Below, in pieces: positions 60,396-64,000 of a stretch of 64,000 nt of DNA. Below the pieces are notes generated by a model. It did not search any database, was not told the DNA's origin, and saw nothing but the letters and a program-made list of their open reading frames with translations. Position 1 is the first letter of the stretch. Each line of letters opens with the position of its first letter. A program made the position numbers and the translations under genes. Source of the DNA: Streptomyces sp. NA02950 (GTDB taxonomy: Bacteria; Actinomycetota; Actinomycetes; Streptomycetales; Streptomycetaceae); the NCBI RefSeq assembly GCF_013364155.1, contig NZ_CP054916.1:8338001-8402000 (forward strand), given 5' to 3'.

Positions 60396-62636
60396 TTGTC
60401 AAATGAGGAATTGCGCCGTGAGCAAGAATTTCTTGACATGCTCCACGGACGCCTCGCCGAGTTGCGGGATGAAGCGGAGCAGGCCGTATCCGACGCCCTG
60501 ACCATGGGCGACACCACTTCCCAGGGGCGGCTGGAGCGGGATGTGCTGGTCGCCGAGCGGTCCGGTCTCCTGGCCGCGTTCAACGCGGGGGAGCGCGGAC
60601 TGTGCTTCGGCCGGCTGATGTTCCGTGACGGCCGCGACCACCACATCGGGCGTATCGGTATGCGGCGCGACGACGCCGAGCGCACCCCGCTGGTCGTCGA
60701 CTGGCGGGCCGAGGTGGCGCGCCCGTTCTACCTCGCCACCGGGCACACCCCCATGGGTCTGCGCCGCAGACGGCACATCAGCACCGAAGGCCGGCGGGTC
60801 ACCTCGCTCCATGACGAGATCCTGGACCTGTCCGACACCATACGGACCGGTCATGAGGGCAGTGACGCGGACGCCGTGCTGCTCGCCGCCCTGGACACCG
60901 CCCGCACCGGCCGGATGCACGACATCGTGCAGACCATCCAGGCCGAACAGGACCGGATCATCCGTGCCCCGCACACCGGTGTCCTGGTCGTCGAGGGCGG
61001 CCCCGGCACCGGGAAGACCGCCGTCGCCCTGCACCGCGCCGCCTATCTGCTGTACGCACAGCGGGAGTTGCTGGCCCGGCGCGCGGTACTGATCGTCGGC
61101 CCCAACCCGGCGTTCCTCGGCTATATCGGAGAGGTGCTGCCCTCGCTCGGTGAGACGGGGGTCATGCTCGCCACCCTCGGTGAGCTGTTCCCCGGGGTGA
61201 CGGCCACCGGGACCGACACCCCCGCGGCAGCCGAGGCCAAGGGGCGCGCCACGATGGCCGAGGCGCTGGCCCGGTTCGTCCGGGACAAGCAGTCCCTGCC
61301 CGACCCGGCGATCGTCATCCCCCACGAGGACGGTGAGCTGGTGCTGGACGCGGACATCGCGTCCGATGCCCGCTGGCTGGCGCGTGGCACGCGGCTGCCG
61401 CACAACCTCGCCCGTCCGCATTTCGCGTTCTCCGTCATCGACGCGCTGACCGAGCAGTTGGCCGACCGGATCGGCGCCGACCCCTACGGCGGCCCGAACC
61501 TGCTGGGCCCCGATGACATCGCCCAGCTCGGCAAGGCGATCGCCACCAGCTCCGAGGTGCACGCCGCCATCGAGGAGCTGTGGCCCCGGCTCACCCCGCG
61601 GCAGCTGGTCGCGGACTTCCTCGGCGAGCCGGTCCACCTCCCCGAGGCCGACGCCGAGGCGATCCGCCGCACCGGCGGTGCGTGGACACCCGCCGATGTC
61701 CCGCTGCTCGACGAGGCCGCCGAACTCCTCGGCGAGGACGACTCCGCCGCCCGCGCCGCCGCCGAGGGCAGGCGGCAGCAGCGCATCGCCTATGCGCAGG
61801 GGGTGCTCGATCTCTCCTACGGCTCCCGCACCCAGGAGTTCGAGGACCGCGAAGACGACGCGTCGGAGGTGCTGGCCGCCCATGACCTGATCGACGCCGA
61901 GCGGCTGGCGGAGCGGAATGACGAGGCCGACCACCGCAGCGCCGCCGAGCGTGCCGCCGCCGACCGCACCTGGGCCTTCGGCCACATCATCGTGGACGAG
62001 GCGCAGGAGCTGTCCGCGATGGCGTGGCGGCTGCTGATGCGGCGCAGCCCGACCCGTTCGATGACCCTGGTGGGGGACCCCGCGCAGACCGCGGAGCCCG
62101 GTGGCTGCCGCTCCTGGTCGCGGATCCTCGCCCCGTACGTCGAGGACCGCTTCGAGCACACCCGGCTCGGTGTCAACTATCGCACTCCGGCCGAGATCAT
62201 GGCCATCGCGGCGGATGTGGCCCGGTCCGCGGACCCCGCCTTCGAACCGCCCAGCTCCGTCCGCGCCACCGGGGTACGCCCCTGGGCCCGGCACACCGCC
62301 GATCTGCCGGGCGCGGTGGCCGGGGCCGTGGCGCGGGAGACCCGGGAGGAGGGCCGGATCGCGGTGATCGCGCCGCGCGACCGCCTCGACGCCCTCGCCG
62401 CCGCCCTGCCGGACGCCTCCGCCGGACGCACCCCGGATCTGACCCGCGCGGTGGTTCTGCTCGACCCACGGCAGGCCAAGGGGCTGGAGTTCGACACCGT
62501 GATCGTGGCCGAACCCGCGGAGTTCGGAACGAGCGACCTCTATGTGGCGCTCACCCGGGCCACCCAGCGGCTGGGCGTGGTGCACACCGCACCCCTGCCG
62601 GCGGGCCTGGACGGCCTCGAGACAGACGGCCGATAG
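60396..62636 (+). CDS. HelD-type RNA polymerase-associated helicase
   Basis: UvrD-like ATPase of 746 residues of the actinobacterial HelD class. An N-terminal coiled coil (NEELRREQEFLDMLHGRLAE, residues 3-22) would enter the polymerase secondary channel. Then come the Walker A motif EGGPGTGKTAVALHRAAYLL (about 199-218), a clamp-opening insertion, Walker B IIVDEAQELSAMAW, the GDPAQTA motif and C-terminal QAKGLEFDTVIV and YVALTRA motifs. HelD frees stalled RNA polymerase, and some actinobacterial versions (HelR) protect it from rifamycins. Start TTG 60396 with GGGAG five bases upstream. Its upstream 80 bases are unusually AT-rich. Confidence 0.92.
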   Translation: MSNEELRREQEFLDMLHGRLAELRDEAEQAVSDALTMGDTTSQGRLERDVLVAERSGLLAAFNAGERGLCFGRLMFRDGRDHHIGRIGMRRDDAERTPLVVDWRAEVARPFYLATGHTPMGLRRRRHISTEGRRVTSLHDEILDLSDTIRTGHEGSDADAVLLAALDTARTGRMHDIVQTIQAEQDRIIRAPHTGVLVVEGGPGTGKTAVALHRAAYLLYAQRELLARRAVLIVGPNPAFLGYIGEVLPSLGETGVMLATLGELFPGVTATGTDTPAAAEAKGRATMAEALARFVRDKQSLPDPAIVIPHEDGELVLDADIASDARWLARGTRLPHNLARPHFAFSVIDALTEQLADRIGADPYGGPNLLGPDDIAQLGKAIATSSEVHAAIEELWPRLTPRQLVADFLGEPVHLPEADAEAIRRTGGAWTPADVPLLDEAAELLGEDDSAARAAAEGRRQQRIAYAQGVLDLSYGSRTQEFEDREDDASEVLAAHDLIDAERLAERNDEADHRSAAERAAADRTWAFGHIIVDEAQELSAMAWRLLMRRSPTRSMTLVGDPAQTAEPGGCRSWSRILAPYVEDRFEHTRLGVNYRTPAEIMAIAADVARSADPAFEPPSSVRATGVRPWARHTADLPGAVAGAVARETREEGRIAVIAPRDRLDALAAALPDASAGRTPDLTRAVVLLDPRQAKGLEFDTVIVAEPAEFGTSDLYVALTRATQRLGVVHTAPLPAGLDGLETDGR

Positions 62637-62678
62637 GCGTGAGGGGCGGGCGGGTCACACCGGGGGAGGGGCGGCCGC

Positions 62679-63578
62679 TCACCGCTCCGGAGGGGTGAGG
62701 AAACCGGTGATCGGGCGCTCCTGGCGTTCTCCGTCGACCGTGATGTCGACCGCCTCGTTGTAGAACGCCACCCGGTCCCGGATGACCTCCACGGCCGGCA
62801 GCGGATCAGGGTAGCTCCAGGCGATCCCGGGTGGCACCTCGCCACCGCCCGCCCAGGACCAGTACGCGGTGGCCACCCCCTTGTACGGGCAGCGGGTGGT
62901 CAGATCGGCCGGGGTGAGCAGATCCAGCCGGACGTCCTCGCGCGGAAGGTAGTAGCGGACCGGCAGATGGGTCTCGAAGAGCAGCACCGGGGAGTGCGAG
63001 TCCGCCACCACCGTCCCCCCGATCGAGACCTGGACATGGCGGCTGCTGGGCAGTGCGTCCACGCGCTTGTGGGGGTCGCGGGGATGCACGAAGATCTCCT
63101 CGTCCTCCTCGTACCAGTGGTCGAGCACGTCCCGGCCGAACCAGGCGAAGGCGATGTACCCGGCCAGCTCCTCGCCGGGCCAGCTCCACGCCGCGTCCGG
63201 CACGGTCCCCTCGCCGGTGTCCAGGTCGTAGTGCACCGTCGCCCCCGCGGGCCGCGAGGCGGCGGGCCGTGCGGCCTCGCGCAGCAGGTCCGTCCGGACG
63301 TCCTCGCGCGGAAAGGCGTACAGCGGGACCGGGCGCCCCGGTTCCCACACCAGGATCGGCCGGCGGCTGTCCACCACCGTGACCCCGCCCTTGGTACCCC
63401 GCACCCAGCGCTCGCTGGGTTCCCACACCAGAGCCCGGTCGGGCACGGAGTCCCGCCGCCGCACGGGCACGGTCTCCGCTCCGCCGCCGGTGTCCGCCAC
63501 GAACGCCACCTCACCCCTGATTCCGGTCCGGATCCCGTCGGCACGGTGTGTGCCATGCCGACGGACGACCTCCACCAT
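62679..63578 (-). CDS. Tandem DUF427 protein
   Basis: Protein of 299 residues with two DUF427 domains (about 60-165 and 180-285). Each has the pattern of a strand with PVPLYAFPREDVRTDLL or PVRYYLPREDVRLDLL, followed later by AWSWPGEELAGYIAFAW or TAYWSWAGGGEVPPGIAWSY. The fold is a small beta barrel; function is unknown. The start is uncertain (ATG 63578 or GTG 63575). Read toward the HelD gene; the 3' ends converge with 42 bases between. Confidence 0.85.
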   Translation of the reverse strand: MVEVVRRHGTHRADGIRTGIRGEVAFVADTGGGAETVPVRRRDSVPDRALVWEPSERWVRGTKGGVTVVDSRRPILVWEPGRPVPLYAFPREDVRTDLLREAARPAASRPAGATVHYDLDTGEGTVPDAAWSWPGEELAGYIAFAWFGRDVLDHWYEEDEEIFVHPRDPHKRVDALPSSRHVQVSIGGTVVADSHSPVLLFETHLPVRYYLPREDVRLDLLTPADLTTRCPYKGVATAYWSWAGGGEVPPGIAWSYPDPLPAVEVIRDRVAFYNEAVDITVDGERQERPITGFLTPPER

Positions 63579-63713
63579 GCCCGGTCGGATGGGATTCCGC
63601 AGCTCCGCCCGCGCCGTACTCCCGGACGCTCAGCGAGCGCGCCGTCGCCGACGAGCAGTCCGCGGCCTACCAGGCGCCGCTGACCGCCTTCGACGGCCGG
63701 GCCGGGGTGACCG

Positions 63714-64000
63714 TCAGCGCACCGGGATCCGCGCGGCCACGCAGGGGTCCTCGTTGCGGTAGCCGAGACGGTCGTACAGCCGGTCCGCGGCCGCGTTGTC
63801 GGCCAGTTGCCACAGGGTGCAGAACCCGTGGTGGCGTACCGCGTACCGGGTCAGCCACGAGGTCAGCGCCGCGCCGAGACCCTGGCCGCGCATCCGGGCG
63901 TCGGTGGCCACGGACGCCATCAGCGGCGCCCCGCTGTCCCGCAGACTGCTCAGGGCACCGCACGCCACCAGCCGGCCGTCGTGGTCCCGGATCCCGGCCC
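63714..64000 (-). CDS. GNAT-family N-acetyltransferase, cut by the window edge
   Basis: C-terminal 95 residues of a GNAT protein. The frame stays open to the window end (GIRDHDGRLVACGALSSL). The acetyl-CoA loop is MRGQGLGAAL, and the final part has LADNAAADRLYDRLGYRNED. The gene therefore starts outside the window; the GTG at 63968 is internal. Substrate unknown. Confidence 0.85.
   Translation of the reverse strand, partial: AGIRDHDGRLVACGALSSLRDSGAPLMASVATDARMRGQGLGAALTSWLTRYAVRHHGFCTLWQLADNAAADRLYDRLGYRNEDPCVAARIPVR

Noticed and set aside
63600..63713. Short plus-strand stretch resembling the middle of an alpha/beta hydrolase such as haloalkane dehalogenase
   Set aside because: Only about 25 residues (LSERAVADEQSAAYQAPL) look similar; too short to claim a remnant.

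Overview
The window is very GC-rich, with strong third-position GC bias, GTG and TTG starts, SpoIIE-type phosphatases, a DUF5133 protein, an isorenieratene-type carotenoid locus and a MXAN_6230/SCO0854-type RING protein. This points to Streptomyces or a close relative, and the content looks like an accessory chromosome arm. No tRNA, rRNA, CRISPR array, phage or transposase gene was recognised.

Layout. 1-7.4 kb: end of an unknown gene, a secreted CAP protein, a GAF/SpoIIE/ATPase regulator, a three-subunit molybdenum hydroxylase operon (L-M-S) and a DUF5133 protein. 7.6-16.6 kb: a crotonase, a decayed FAD-oxidase tail, two more SpoIIE-type phosphatases flanking a truncated ABC-F gene, a sigma/zinc-finger/CBM fusion, a GPP34 protein and two small hypotheticals. 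16.8-24.1 kb: divergent carotenoid operons (crtY-crtT-crtU rightward; crtI-crtB-Rieske leftward) with crtE missing. 24.2-26.4 kb: a TPP-riboswitch operon whose permease has lost its middle, followed by thiM and thiE. 26.5-30.3 kb: a frameshifted DUF1963 gene and a RING-TerD protein. 30.3-37.4 kb: a short double-glycine-leader peptide with a complete NHLM-type export set (membrane fusion protein, C39 peptidase-ABC, second ABC) and no tailoring enzyme. 37.4-38.8 kb: three gene remnants. 38.8-42.7 kb: a membrane protein, a Methyltransf_19 enzyme and a PAS/GAF/SpoIIE/ATPase regulator. 42.7-58.6 kb: a carbohydrate region with a PL8 lyase, a GT39-like membrane glycosyltransferase, a secreted TIM-barrel hydrolase, a two-component system, a GH101 endo-alpha-N-acetylgalactosaminidase, a GH35 beta-galactosidase and an AraC regulator. 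58.6-64 kb: a chimeric mycosin-like protease, a strong terminator, a HelD-type helicase, a tandem DUF427 protein and a partial GNAT gene.

How the genes work together. The exporter genes form a tight operon (4-base overlap, 1-base gap) and should cleave and secrete the peptide after Gly-Gly. The crt genes would make an aromatic carotenoid if GGPP comes from elsewhere. ThiM and ThiE salvage thiazole under TPP control. GH101 and GH35 could act in sequence on Gal-GalNAc O-glycans, with PL8 acting on uronic-acid polysaccharides.

A theme of the window is decay by deletion and frameshift: at least eight genes are cut, shifted or fused, while their neighbours look intact. Best candidate for something new: the Cys-free, Ser-free, Thr/Gly/Val/Ala-rich peptide with its dedicated exporter at 30981-37373.
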